A stretch of DNA of 64,000 nt from Rhizobium sp. TH135 (lineage in GTDB: Bacteria > Pseudomonadota > Alphaproteobacteria > Rhizobiales > Rhizobiaceae). The position numbers and the translations under genes were made by a program. How positions within the stretch are numbered: the first letter of the stretch is position 1; each line of letters begins with the position of its first letter. The stretch covers positions 434,001 to 498,000 of the forward strand of contig NZ_PKRP01000003.1 in assembly GCF_002855515.1 (NCBI RefSeq), read 5' to 3'. This document shows, piece after piece, positions 35,001-43,787 of this stretch. The notes below the pieces were generated by a model. It worked only from the letters and a program-made list of their open reading frames with translations. It was not told where the DNA came from and did not search any database.

Positions 35001-35551
35001 CTGGCCACATCAAGGAAGTCGGCTTCGAACTTTACCAGCAGATGCTGGAAGAGGCGGTCGCCGAAGTGAAGGGCGTCGACGAGATCCACGACACCGGCTG
35101 GTCACCCCAGATCCAGGTCGGCACGTCAGTGATGATCCCAGACGATTACGTACCCGACCTGCACCTGCGCCTCGGCCTTTATCGCCGCCTCGGTGAAATC
35201 AACGAACTGGGCGAGATCGATGCCTTTGGCGCCGAAATGATCGACCGCTTTGGCCCCATGCCCGTCGAGGTCCAGCATCTGCTGAAGGTCGTCTACATCA
35301 AGGCGCTCTGCCGCAAGGCCAATGTCGAGAAGCTTGAAGCCGGCCCCAAGGGCGTCGTCGTCCAGTTCCGCGGCAAGCAGTTCCCGAACCCGGCAGCGCT
35401 CGTCGGCTATATCGCCAAGCAGGGCGCGATGGCGAAGATCCGCCCCGACCACTCGGTGTTCCTCACCCGCGACCTGCCGACACCGGAAAAGCGGCTGTCA
35501 GGTGCTGCGGTGGTGATGACGCAACTGGCGGAACTGGCGAAAGCTGGTTGA
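32042..35551 (+). CDS. mfd: Transcription-repair coupling factor Mfd
   Basis: A 1169-residue translocase that removes RNA polymerase stalled at lesions and recruits UvrA. Residues about 1-470 form the UvrB-homology and linker domains (FTAPDIPVLSLPAWDCLPYDR, VRGGILDVF). The RNA-polymerase-interaction domain follows (VVHAEHGIGRFVGL, about 505). The helicase core has Walker A GDVGFGKTEVA (about 650), DEEQHFGVKHKER, SATPIPRT and QIRGRVGRS. The C-terminal domain has DLDIRGAGNLLGEEQSGHIKEVGF. Two ATG codons stand at 32042 and 32045. The stop is 34 bp before the convergent EamA gene. Confidence 0.96.
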   Translation: MMSLIDVKRIVGAQSALTLSHVPDGMDAFILAELARQGRPVAYIVSDGQRLQNLEQTLGFTAPDIPVLSLPAWDCLPYDRVSPSADVSARRLSALSGLIALYLNPHPAIVLVTVNAMLQKVAPADVIDSLGFSAKPGNQVRMDDIAARLERNGFDRVATVREVGEFAVRGGILDVFVPGAEEPVRLDFFGDTLESIRSFDPASQRTIGQIRSLDLNPMSEVTLTPESISRFRKNYLSLFGAATRDDALYAAVSEGRRYAGMEHWLPMFYDKLETTFDYLRGFRIVTDHTVREAADERAMLIRDYYEARLNSATPGKGHLAQGTPYKPVPPERLYLGAGEFGKSLDAFDPIRITPFAEAGGESRLVIEVNARPTPRWAKSANEASEEGNRANVFGQAVSYIADKRAAGVKVIVSGWSEGSLDRLLQVLNEHGLEKLVPVAALKDVDKLKKGEAGTAVLSLEGGFETDGLVIIGEQDILGDRMVRRSKRRKRAADFISEVAGIDEGSIVVHAEHGIGRFVGLRTIEAAGAPHACLELRYADDAKLFLPVENIDLLSRYGGEATEVQLDKLGGGAWQMRKAKLKKRLLDMAGALIRIAAERMTRSAPVLTTQEGLYDEFAARFPYDETEDQETAIESVRSDLGAGRPMDRLVCGDVGFGKTEVALRAAFIAAMNGIQVAVVVPTTLLARQHFKTFSERFRGLPIRVQQASRLVGTKELNLVKKEVAEGKTDIVVGTHALLGTGVNFANLGLLIIDEEQHFGVKHKERLKELKSDVHVLTLSATPIPRTLQLAMTGVRELSLITTPPVDRMAVRTFISPFDPLVIRETLMREHYRGGQSFYVCPRLADLADVKSFLDENVPELKVAVAHGQMAAGELEDIMNAFYEGRYDVLLSTTIVESGLDVPTANTLIVHRADMFGLAQLYQIRGRVGRSKVRAFALLTLPVNKVLTTGAERRLKVLQSLDTLGAGFQLASHDLDIRGAGNLLGEEQSGHIKEVGFELYQQMLEEAVAEVKGVDEIHDTGWSPQIQVGTSVMIPDDYVPDLHLRLGLYRRLGEINELGEIDAFGAEMIDRFGPMPVEVQHLLKVVYIKALCRKANVEKLEAGPKGVVVQFRGKQFPNPAALVGYIAKQGAMAKIRPDHSVFLTRDLPTPEKRLSGAAVVMTQLAELAKAG

Positions 35552-35584
35552 GGCGAGGGAGGGGCCGTTGAAGCCCGGCCTCGT

Positions 35585-36520
35585 TCAAGTCTCGGACTGT
35601 TCCGGCTTGATCGCCAGAGCCGCATCGCCCTTGCCGGCCACCGGCGGCGGAAGCGGCGTATCGCGCTTGCGCTCGCGGATCAGCGTCAACAGGCCAGAGC
35701 CAACGATCAGCACGATGCCGATGCCCATTGGCCAGTCGACCTTGTCGCCAAAGACGAGATAGCCGAGCAGAATGGCCCAGAGCATCTGGCTGTACTGGAT
35801 CGGCCCGACGATCGGGGCCGGGGCATAAAACGACGCCAGCATCATGAAGATATTGCCGACGGCAGCCAGCAGGCCGAAAGCGGCAAGCAGCATCAGGTCA
35901 TAGCCGCCAGGCGCCTGAAAGTCCGGCAGGGAGAAGGCCGCACAGATGATGACGCTACCAAGCAGGCCCGCGCCATAAAGCGAGATATTCTTTTCCTGCG
36001 GCCCCATGGCGCGGAAGATGATGATCGTCACAGCGCCGGCAAAGCCCGAGATCAGCGCTGCCAGATGCCCGATCTCCAATTCGCGAAAACCCGGCCGCAA
36101 GACCACGAGCACGCCGAGGAAACCGATCAGGACGGCTGCCCAGCGCTTCATGCCCACCTCTTCCTTGAGGAAGATCACCGACATGATCGTCGCAAAGCTC
36201 GGCAGCAGGAAGATCAGGCAGAAGGCCTCGGCCATGGAGAGTTGGGTAAAGGCAATGATACTGCCGACCGTCCCGACAGCAGAACAGACAAAACGCAGCC
36301 CCCAGAGCGGCCAGTTGGTGCTGCGCACCAGATCCGTATAGCGGTCGCCGCGCTTCATCAGGAAGGGGATCGCGACGAAACCGAACAGGCTGCCGATAAA
36401 TCCGGCCTCGAAGGCAGGCACGCGGCCTTCCACCATCTTCACGGCGGCATCACTGAAGGAATAGGCGGCAAAGCAGATGAAGGCGAAGAAAACGCCTTTG
36501 AGGGTGGTATCGGCGGACAA
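35585..36520 (-). CDS. EamA/DMT superfamily exporter
   Basis: A 311-residue inner-membrane protein with about ten hydrophobic segments in two EamA repeats. The first repeat contains STNWPLWGLRFVCSAVGTVGS and AEAFCLIFLLPSFATIMSVIFLKEEVG, the hallmark KEEVG/E-R end of helix 4. The second contains FYAPAPIVGPIQYSQMLWAILLGYLVFGDKVD. The tail is polar and basic (RERKRD...). Family members export amino acids, nucleosides or drugs; no substrate can be assigned. It lies 57 bp downstream of the DsbA-like gene on the same strand. Confidence 0.88.
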   Translation of the reverse strand: MSADTTLKGVFFAFICFAAYSFSDAAVKMVEGRVPAFEAGFIGSLFGFVAIPFLMKRGDRYTDLVRSTNWPLWGLRFVCSAVGTVGSIIAFTQLSMAEAFCLIFLLPSFATIMSVIFLKEEVGMKRWAAVLIGFLGVLVVLRPGFRELEIGHLAALISGFAGAVTIIIFRAMGPQEKNISLYGAGLLGSVIICAAFSLPDFQAPGGYDLMLLAAFGLLAAVGNIFMMLASFYAPAPIVGPIQYSQMLWAILLGYLVFGDKVDWPMGIGIVLIVGSGLLTLIRERKRDTPLPPPVAGKGDAALAIKPEQSET

Positions 36521-36577
36521 TGTGATGATCCCGGGGAGGAGGTTACCTCACCGGGATACGAGTGTTCGTTACAACCG

Positions 36578-37249
36578 TCAATTCAGATTGCGCAGGGCCT
36601 CGGCCTTCGCCTTGGCGATTTCGCGCAAGGCATTGGCAAGCTCCGCCGGCGGCTGGGCACCGCTTACGGCATATTGCTGGTCGAAGATGAAGAACGGCAC
36701 GCCGTTGACGCCCATCTGTTTGGCGGCTTCGACCTCGGACAGCACATGGTTCACGTCGGCATCGCCTCCCAGCAGCGATTCGATCACGGGACGCGACAGT
36801 CCGGCCTCGGTCGCAATGTCGAGCAGCACGGCTGCGTCACCGATATTGCGGCCCTGTTCGAAGTTGGCCTTGAACAGCAGATCGACCACGCGGGTCTGCG
36901 TCTCCCGGCTTTCCTGGCCGGCCCAATGGATCAGCCGGTGCGCATCGAGCGTGTTCGGCCCGATCTTGATCGCCTCGAAATCAAAGGCGATGCCGACCTC
37001 GGCGCCGAGCGACTTCAGATGCGCATGCGCCTGGTCCATCTTGTCCTTGCCGCCGAGCTTTTTCGCCAGTTCGACCTGATGGTCGACGCCTTCAGGCGGG
37101 TAATCGGGATTGAGCTGATACGGGCGCCAGTTGATGTCGACACTGACCTCGTCCTGCACCTCGGCAATCGCGAGCTCCAGCCGGGCCTTGCCGAGATAAC
37201 ACCAGGGGCAGACCACGTCGGATACGAGGTCGATGGTGATGCGGTCCAT
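36578..37249 (-). CDS. DsbA-family thioredoxin-fold oxidoreductase (FrnE-like)
   Basis: A 223-residue cytoplasmic protein with no signal peptide. It has the thioredoxin-fold redox motif CPWC in LVSDVVCPWCYLGKARLE near residue 12, the inserted helical domain (about 45-165), and cis-Pro loop GVNGVPFFIFDQQYAVSGAQPP (about 170-191). The FrnE group includes 2-hydroxychromene-2-carboxylate isomerase-like proteins and thiol-disulfide isomerases; the retained CxxC points to redox activity. I chose the ATG at 37249 because AGGACACCCTC precedes it and the first beta-strand starts right after. Upstream in-frame ATG codons add a short non-conserved stretch. Confidence 0.88.
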   Translation of the reverse strand: MDRITIDLVSDVVCPWCYLGKARLELAIAEVQDEVSVDINWRPYQLNPDYPPEGVDHQVELAKKLGGKDKMDQAHAHLKSLGAEVGIAFDFEAIKIGPNTLDAHRLIHWAGQESRETQTRVVDLLFKANFEQGRNIGDAAVLLDIATEAGLSRPVIESLLGGDADVNHVLSEVEAAKQMGVNGVPFFIFDQQYAVSGAQPPAELANALREIAKAKAEALRNLN

Positions 37250-37282
37250 GAGGGTGTCCTTTCCTGGCAGAGATATGCCCGT

Positions 37283-37321
37283 CACTTAAAGCAAAGCGGG
37301 CCGGAGACAAGCTCCGGCCCG
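37283..37321 (-). terminator. Rho-independent terminator of the peptide-binding protein gene
   Basis: CGGGCCGGAG and CTCCGGCCCG (37297-37321) form a perfect 10-bp stem with a 5-nt loop, followed on the minus strand by CTTTGCTTTAAG. It begins 26 nt after the stop of the leftward binding-protein gene. Confidence 0.8.
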
Positions 37322-37347
37322 AAAACACAGCGTCAAACGCTTAGGGG

Positions 37348-39153
37348 TTACTGGACGCGCGCGTCGAACCAGGTCGGGCGCTGATAGCCGTAGAGCGGCG
37401 CGGTTTCCGGCCGTCCGATATGCTTCCAGCGCGCCACCCACTGCTCGCCGATATGGTAGAGCGGAACGACATAGTGTCCGGCAACGAGCAGCCGGTCATA
37501 GGCCCGCACGGCAGCCTGGAAATCCGCCGGCTCGCGTGCCTGCAAAAGCGCTTCCATCATCCGGTCGATGTCAGGATCGGCAACACCTGCATAGTTGAAG
37601 CTCCCCTGAGCGTCCTTGGACTCAGACCCCCAGCGGTTGACCTGCTCGGCGCCCGGCGACAGCGACGAGGTGTAGGACTTGATGATCATGTCGTAGTCGA
37701 AGCTGTTGGAGCGCGCCTGATACTGCGCGTCGTCGACGGTGCGGATCGCCATGTCGATACCGATCAGTTTTAACGTCCGCTGGAAGGCGAGGGCCATCTT
37801 CTCTTGGCCTTCGTTCTGCGTCATCACCTCGAAGGCAAGCGGTTTGCCGGAGGCATCCAGCATCTTGCCGCCCTGGATCTTGTAGCCGGCCTCGCTGAAC
37901 AGCTTCACCGCCTTGGCCAGCGCCTTGCGATCGCCGCCAGAGCCGTCTGTCGCGGACTGCGTATAGGTGCCTGCCAGGATTTCGGGGGACAGCTTGTCCT
38001 TCGCCGTGCCCAAGAGCGCCAGCTCTTTCTCGTCGGCGGCATTGCCGAAGGCACCGAGCGCCGAGTTCTGCCAGTAGCTCTGCGTGCGAGTAAACGCGTT
38101 GCCGTAGAGCGTCTTGTTTAGCCACTCGAAATCGAAGGCCGTGTTGATCGCTTCGCGCACCTTCACGTCTGCGAAGATCGGACGGCGGGTGTTAAAGACG
38201 AAGCCCAGCATGCCCGCTGGCAGGCCCGGCTTGAAAGCTTCCTTCACGACATCGCCATTCTGCGCTGCCGGGAAATCATAGGCCCGCTGCCAGTGATTGG
38301 AATCACCGTCCGGATAGATGTCGATCTCGCCCTTCTTGAAGGCCTCGAACAGCGTCGCTTCCTGCAGGAAATAGGTGACCGTGATCTCGTCGTAATTGTC
38401 GAAGCCGATCTTCGAAGGCAGGTCCTTGCCCCAGTAATCGGTGTCGCGCGCCCAGGTCACCTTCTCGCCGGGTCGCAACTCCTTGATCTTGTAGGGACCG
38501 GATCCAACTGGAATGGCGAGCCCACCCTGGTCGAAAGTGGCAGGATCGATCGCATGCTTCGGCAGGATCGGCGTGGCGGATGCAAAGATCAGCGGCGTCT
38601 CGCGATTCGCCTTATCATTGAAGGTGAACTTCACCCCGTGCTCGCCAACCTTCTCCATTGTGGCGACGGCATTGAGACGACCGTTAAAGGGCGGACGGCC
38701 CTTGTCGCGCAGCAATTCGAATGTGAAGATCACATCCTCGGGCGTCACCGGCTTGCCGTCATGCCACCGTGCCTTGGGATTGAGGTTGAACTGCACATAG
38801 GTCCGGTCAGCATCCCATTCCACGGTTTCGGCAAGTAGACCATAGAGCGTGAAGGGCTCGTCGGCGGAGCGCGTCATCAGCGGCTCGTAGAGCAGGTTGC
38901 CGAATTCCGGGTCCCAGACGCCGCGCGCCGTAGTCCGCATGCCCTTGAGCACGAAGGGGTTGAGCGCATCATAGGTGCCGACGACACCGTAATTGACCTT
39001 GCCGCCCTTTTTCACATCCGGCTTCACATAAGGGAAATGCGTGTAATCGGCGGAGAGTGCCGGTTCGCCATGCATTGCGATACCGTGAACGGGCTCCGCC
39101 TGGGCGACGGTGGCAAAGGGCAGCAGGCAAAGGCTAAACAAGAGACGGCGCAA
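37348..39153 (-). CDS. Periplasmic peptide-binding protein (SBP family 5, YejA-like), no adjacent transporter genes
   Basis: A 601-residue exported binding protein of the OppA/DppA class, closest in look to YejA. The TTG at 39151-39153 is the best start: GGGAGG lies about 10 nt upstream and the product then begins with a signal peptide (LRRLLFSLCLLPFATVAQA, cut after AQA, with Met as first residue). Family blocks follow: ALNPFVLKGMRTTARG, FNLNPKARWHDGKPVTPEDV (about 110-130), SGPYKIKELRPGEKVTW and GHYVVPLYHIGEQWVARW. No permease or ATPase gene is beside it, so it probably feeds a transporter encoded elsewhere. It has its own terminator. The promoter lies in the 274 bp shared with the divergent ialB-like gene. 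Confidence 0.87.
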   Translation of the reverse strand: MRRLLFSLCLLPFATVAQAEPVHGIAMHGEPALSADYTHFPYVKPDVKKGGKVNYGVVGTYDALNPFVLKGMRTTARGVWDPEFGNLLYEPLMTRSADEPFTLYGLLAETVEWDADRTYVQFNLNPKARWHDGKPVTPEDVIFTFELLRDKGRPPFNGRLNAVATMEKVGEHGVKFTFNDKANRETPLIFASATPILPKHAIDPATFDQGGLAIPVGSGPYKIKELRPGEKVTWARDTDYWGKDLPSKIGFDNYDEITVTYFLQEATLFEAFKKGEIDIYPDGDSNHWQRAYDFPAAQNGDVVKEAFKPGLPAGMLGFVFNTRRPIFADVKVREAINTAFDFEWLNKTLYGNAFTRTQSYWQNSALGAFGNAADEKELALLGTAKDKLSPEILAGTYTQSATDGSGGDRKALAKAVKLFSEAGYKIQGGKMLDASGKPLAFEVMTQNEGQEKMALAFQRTLKLIGIDMAIRTVDDAQYQARSNSFDYDMIIKSYTSSLSPGAEQVNRWGSESKDAQGSFNYAGVADPDIDRMMEALLQAREPADFQAAVRAYDRLLVAGHYVVPLYHIGEQWVARWKHIGRPETAPLYGYQRPTWFDARVQ

Positions 39154-39427
39154 GATCTCGGTCCTCCCGGGGATATGGAATCTGCAAAGTGCGCGGACGC
39201 TAGCACAATCACCATAAAACCAACACAAGCGGGTGGGATTTAGACGAGGTGAGTCGATCCGGCGTCAAAGAAACGCTGGATATTCCGGCCGCCACAATGT
39301 AACAGGTGAGCCGGAGCGCCGGGTCATGTATTTGCCTCATTTGAACGACAGGTGAGGGCAGACAAGACAGGCGAATGACGCGGCATCGAAGTCCGCGCGA
39401 CAGGGGTTTTCAGGAGACGGAATACGT

Positions 39428-40063
39428 ATGATGTTCAAACTTAGCAACGCAACGCGGACGGCTGTGTCTGCACTCGCATTGTCCTTCGCCGCTGCCGCCA
39501 TGCCGGCTGTCGCGCAGGCCCAGGAAGCCGCAGCCGCTCCCTCCGAGGCGAAGTGGTTCAAGACCTGCGCCAAGCAGGAAGAGTCCGACGTCTGCGTCGT
39601 CCAGAACCAGCTCGTTGCCGCCAATGGCCAGCTGATCACGGCCGTTGGCCTGATCACGGTCGAAGGCAAGGTCAACCGCAAGCTGCTTCAGGTCACCGTT
39701 CCCTCGGCGCGTCTCATCCCGCCGGGCGTCCTGATGCAGATCGATGGCGCCAAGGGCACCAAGCTCGACTACGCCGTCTGCCTGCCCGACCGCTGCACGG
39801 CTGAAATCCCGCTGACGGATGCAATCATCGACAGCCTGAAGAAGGGTGGCGAGGTCGTCTTCACCTCGATCAACTTCCGCCGCGCGCCGAACCCGATCAA
39901 GATCCCGCTGACCGGCTTCACCGGCGCCTTCGATGGCGAAGCGATGTCGCAGTCGCAGGCCGAAGAGCGCCAGCGCCTCCTGCAGGAAGCCATGCAGAAG
40001 AAGCAGGAAGAGCGCAACAAGGCGATCACCGACGCCCAGAACGCTGCCAAGCAGGGCAACTGA
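39428..40063 (+). CDS. Invasion-associated locus B (IalB) family exported protein
   Basis: A 211-residue periplasmic protein. The signal peptide is MMFKLSNATRTAVSALALSF then AAAAMPAVAQAQ, cut near residue 31. The IalB domain follows: WFKTCAKQEESDVCVVQNQL (first Cys pair), LLQVTVPSARLIPPGVLMQID, and LDYAVCLPDRCTAEI (second Cys pair), which suggests two disulfides. The C-terminal about 45 residues form a charged, Gln-rich helix (QSQAEERQRLLQEAMQKKQE), likely a coiled coil. Named for Bartonella, but widespread in free-living rhizobia; the role here is unknown, possibly envelope stress. An alternative start is the next ATG (39431). Confidence 0.88.
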   Translation: MMFKLSNATRTAVSALALSFAAAAMPAVAQAQEAAAAPSEAKWFKTCAKQEESDVCVVQNQLVAANGQLITAVGLITVEGKVNRKLLQVTVPSARLIPPGVLMQIDGAKGTKLDYAVCLPDRCTAEIPLTDAIIDSLKKGGEVVFTSINFRRAPNPIKIPLTGFTGAFDGEAMSQSQAEERQRLLQEAMQKKQEERNKAITDAQNAAKQGN

Positions 40064-40086
40064 TCTCCTTCAAGGCATTGAATAAC

Positions 40087-40119
40087 AAGAAGCCCGCGTC
40101 GAAAGACGCGGGCTTCTTT
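40087..40119. terminator. Bidirectional terminator between ialB-like gene and hspQ
   Basis: AAGAAGCCCGCGTC and GACGCGGGCTTCTT form a perfect 14-bp stem with loop GAAA. A-rich and T-rich flanks are present on both sides, so it can serve both convergent genes (stops at 40063 and 40142). Confidence 0.9.
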
Positions 40120-40141
40120 GCTTCGTGGTATCTGCTGGATG

Positions 40142-40471
40142 TCAGTGCGCGAAGTTCATCTTCGGCTTGTAATGGCCGCTCTGCTGCGGCTCGAAAATCT
40201 GCTGGATCTGCGGATTGCGCAGCGGCTCCTGGCTCCGGTCGCGCTCGAGGTTCTGCTCGGACACGTAGGCCACATATTCCGTCTCGGAATTCTCCGCGAG
40301 CAGATGATAGAAGGGCTGGTCCTTGTGAGGCCGAACTTCGGCCGGGATCGCATTCCACCACTCCTCGGAATTCGCGAATTCCGGGTCAACATCGAAGATC
40401 ACGCCGCGGAACGGAAAGAACTTGTGCCGCACGACGTCCCCGATACCAAATTTAGCGCTTCGTTGTTTCAT
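40142..40471 (-). CDS. hspQ: Heat shock protein HspQ (hemimethylated-DNA-binding/YccV-like family)
   Basis: A 109-residue cytoplasmic protein. It begins MKQRSAKFGIGDVVRHKFFP and continues FRGVIFDVDPEFANSEEWW, then the family block HLLAENSETEYVAYVSEQNLERD (about residues 57-79). In E. coli HspQ enhances Lon proteolysis and accumulates on heat shock. The ATG at 40471 has GGAAG upstream and begins directly before the conserved domain. No heat-shock promoter (sigma-32 or ROSE element) was recognised in the 87 bp before the gene. Confidence 0.92.
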   Translation of the reverse strand: MKQRSAKFGIGDVVRHKFFPFRGVIFDVDPEFANSEEWWNAIPAEVRPHKDQPFYHLLAENSETEYVAYVSEQNLERDRSQEPLRNPQIQQIFEPQQSGHYKPKMNFAH

Positions 40472-40558
40472 GGTTTGACTTCCTTTCCCTGTCATATTTG
40501 GGAAGAAAGCCCGGCAAAATCAAGGGATGGTGTGTGACGTCATTGTCACCTGCGACAC

Positions 40559-41479
40559 CTAGCCTGCTTTGCGCCTCGGTGCGGTCGCAAGAATGAGGCC
40601 GCCGGTCACCAGCACAATGCCGACTGCATGATAGTGCTCGAAGCGCTCTCCGAGGAAGATAACAGCCATCAGGATCGACATGGGCGGCATCAGGTAAAGC
40701 GTCATGCCCGCAATGCCCGGCCCGAACACCTGAACCGCATGTTGAAAGCAATAGAAGGCCGCGAGCGAAGCGAAGAGAATGATGCCCGCAAGCTTGGCAA
40801 ACTCCATGCCCGTATCCGGCAGAAGGCCGCCGCCGGCGATCTCGATCAGACCGGGCGGCACCAGCACGATCGAGCCTGAAAGTGCCAGCAGAGCAAACAG
40901 CGGGAGCGGTGGCATCTCGCGCACGGACGGACGCCGCAACAGCAGCGAATAGGCCGCAAAGGCAATGGCCGCCACCAGGATCGCCAGATCCCCGATGTTG
41001 AAGGTGAGCTCCAGCAGCGCCTCCGGATGCCCTTTCAGAACGATCGCCACGACCCCGGCAAAGGCAATCACCATGCCCGCCAGTTCCCGCCGCGTGATCG
41101 CGCGCTTTTGAAACAGCCACTGGAACAGGATGATGAACAGCGAGGATGTCGTGTAGATCAGCGTCGCGTTGGAGGCGGTGGTCAGCGTCAGCGCCCAATA
41201 GACCACGCCGCCACAGATGCCCATGCCGAGAATGCCGAGCGTCAGCCAGAGCGCTGTATGACGTCGCACGAAGGTGAGGCAGGCCTGCCGCTCCTGCCAA
41301 ATGAAGGGCGACATCAAAATCGCTGCCCCCACCCAGCGCAGCAGCGCCGTCGTGAATGGCCCGACCTCGCCGGTGATGCCACGCCCGAAGATCAGGTTCG
41401 ACGAGAAGAACACCGGCGCCAGCAGGAAGAGCGTCCAGTCATAGAGGCGCGGCGAGGGCGATTGCGGGGAGGCCGGCAT
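40559..41479 (-). CDS. EamA/DMT superfamily exporter
   Basis: A 306-residue inner-membrane protein with ten hydrophobic segments and two EamA repeats. Recognisable parts are FFSSNLIFGRGITGEVGPFTTALLRWV (repeat 1 start), TASNATLIYTTSSLFIILFQWLFQKRAITRRE (helix 4/5 junction), and PGIAGMTLYLMPPMSILMAVIFLGERFEHYH (same place in repeat 2). A basic tail (APRRKAG) is on the cytoplasmic side. Substrate unknown; it is only distantly similar to the other EamA gene in this window. I chose the ATG at 41479; an upstream in-frame ATG adds a hydrophobic, non-family stretch. Confidence 0.88.
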   Translation of the reverse strand: MPASPQSPSPRLYDWTLFLLAPVFFSSNLIFGRGITGEVGPFTTALLRWVGAAILMSPFIWQERQACLTFVRRHTALWLTLGILGMGICGGVVYWALTLTTASNATLIYTTSSLFIILFQWLFQKRAITRRELAGMVIAFAGVVAIVLKGHPEALLELTFNIGDLAILVAAIAFAAYSLLLRRPSVREMPPLPLFALLALSGSIVLVPPGLIEIAGGGLLPDTGMEFAKLAGIILFASLAAFYCFQHAVQVFGPGIAGMTLYLMPPMSILMAVIFLGERFEHYHAVGIVLVTGGLILATAPRRKAG

Positions 41480-41573
41480 GGAAAACCGTGACAACAGAGG
41501 AGGGATGACCACTGCTAGCGCGACGGTGCCCGGGGCGAAAGCGCGATTGCCAACAATTGGTACCATTCGAAAC

Positions 41574-41604
41574 TAAAAACGCCGGCGGAGCGATCCGCCG
41601 GCGT
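41574..41604 (-). terminator. Rho-independent terminator of glnA
   Basis: ACGCCGGCGGA and TCCGCCGGCGT form a perfect 11-bp stem with loop GCGA. It is followed on the minus strand by TTTTTAG and begins 20 nt after the glnA stop. Confidence 0.92.
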
Positions 41605-41624
41605 CTGATGAGTGACCCGAAAAA

Positions 41625-43034
41625 TCAGGCCGAGTAGTACATATCGAATTCGACCGGATGCGGGGTCATTTCGAAGCGCATGACTTCCTGCATCTTCAGT
41701 TCGATGAACGAATCGATCTGGTCGTCGTCGAACACGCCGCCGGCGGTCAGGTACTTGCGATCCTTGTCCAGGCTTTCGAGCGCTTCACGCAGCGAACCGC
41801 AGACGGTCGGGATCTTCTTCAGTTCCTTCGGCGGCAGGTCGTACAGGTCCTTGTCCATGGCCTTGCCCGGATGGATCTTGTTCTTGATGCCGTCGAGACC
41901 TGCCATCAGCATGGCGGCGAAAGCGAGGTAGGGGTTCGCGGTCGGATCCGGGAAGCGGACTTCGACCCGCTTGGCCTTCGGGTTGGAGCCGAAGGGGATA
42001 CGGCACGAAGCCGAACGGTTGCGGGCCGAGTAGGCGAGCAGAACCGGCGCTTCATAACCCGGGACCAGACGCTTGTAGGAGTTGGTCGACGGGTTGGAGA
42101 AAGCATTGATCGACTTGGCATGCTTGATGATGCCACCGATAAAGAACAAGCAGCTTTCCGACAGACCGGCATATTCGTCGCCGGCGAAGGTCGGCTTGCC
42201 GTCCTTCCAGATCGACATGTGCACGTGCATGCCCGAGCCGTTATCGCCGAAGATCGGCTTCGGCATGAAGGTCGCGGTCTTGCCATAGGCATTGGCAACC
42301 TGATGCACGACATACTTGTAGATCTGCATCTTGTCGGCGTTGCGCACCAGCGCGTCGAACTTGATGCCAAGCTCGTGCTGGGCAGCCGCCACTTCGTGGT
42401 GATGCTTTTCGACGACGACGCCCATTTCGCCGAGAACCGTCAGCATTTCGGAGCGCATGTCCTGCAGGCTGTCGATCGGCGGAACCGGGAAGTAGCCGCC
42501 CTTGACGCGCGGACGGTGGCCGAGGTTGCCGGTCTCGTAATCGGTGTCGTCGTTCGACGGCAGTTCGGTCGAGTCGAGCTTGAAGCCGGTGTTGTACGGA
42601 TCGGCCTTGTACTTGACGTCGTCGAAGACGAAGAATTCGGCTTCCGGGCCGACGAAGACCGTATCGCCGATACCAGACGCCTTGAGGTAGGCTTCGGCCT
42701 TCTTGGCGGTGCCGCGCGGATCGCGGTTATAGGCTTCGCCGGAAACCGGATCGAGGATGTCGCAGAGGATGACCATCGTCGACTGGGCGAAGAAGGGGTC
42801 CATGTGCACGGTGGCCGGATCCGGCATCAGCACCATGTCGGACTCGTTGATGGCCTTCCAGCCAGCGATCGAGGAGCCGTCGAACATGACGCCATCGGCG
42901 AACATGTCTTCGTCGACACAGGCAATGTCCATCGTCACATGCTGCAGCTTGCCCTTGGGATCGGTAAAGCGCAGGTCGACGAACTTGATGTCGTTGTCCT
43001 TGATCTGTTTCAGGATATCGTTTGCGGTCGTCAT
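41625..43034 (-). CDS. glnA: Glutamine synthetase type I
   Basis: A 469-residue dodecameric enzyme making glutamine from glutamate, ammonia and ATP, the main ammonium-assimilation step. Signatures are [22 protein letters not shown] (about residues 50-71), the ATP-binding [16 protein letters not shown] (about 258-273) and NRSASCRIP. The adenylylation site is present: Tyr398 in [11 protein letters not shown], so activity is probably controlled by GlnE. It lies 63 bp downstream of glnB on the same strand, and the pair is probably transcribed from the sigma-54 promoter upstream of glnB. Its own promoter in the gap cannot be excluded. Confidence 0.97.
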   Translation of the reverse strand: MTTANDILKQIKDNDIKFVDLRFTDPKGKLQHVTMDIACVDEDMFADGVMFDGSSIAGWKAINESDMVLMPDPATVHMDPFFAQSTMVILCDILDPVSGEAYNRDPRGTAKKAEAYLKASGIGDTVFVGPEAEFFVFDDVKYKADPYNTGFKLDSTELPSNDDTDYETGNLGHRPRVKGGYFPVPPIDSLQDMRSEMLTVLGEMGVVVEKHHHEVAAAQHELGIKFDALVRNADKMQIYKYVVHQVANAYGKTATFMPKPIFGDNGSGMHVHMSIWKDGKPTFAGDEYAGLSESCLFFIGGIIKHAKSINAFSNPSTNSYKRLVPGYEAPVLLAYSARNRSASCRIPFGSNPKAKRVEVRFPDPTANPYLAFAAMLMAGLDGIKNKIHPGKAMDKDLYDLPPKELKKIPTVCGSLREALESLDKDRKYLTAGGVFDDDQIDSFIELKMQEVMRFEMTPHPVEFDMYYSA

Positions 43035-43097
43035 ATTTTTATGTTCCTCGCGTGAGCAGACGATTTAAACCCGACCTCCCTAAGTGTCGGGTCCGAG

Positions 43098-43631
<534 letters not shown>

Positions 43632-43787
43632 TTAATTGCGCGGCCGCAGCGTAACCCCTTGCGGTCTTTGCGTTATCCCGAATGGATAAGGGCATAAAAG
43701 GTGCAAATGCATATAAAGTAAGCAATTGGCTCTGCCCAAAATCGTGCATCATTGCGCAAGGCTTGGAATATGCTCTAACCTCTGCGC

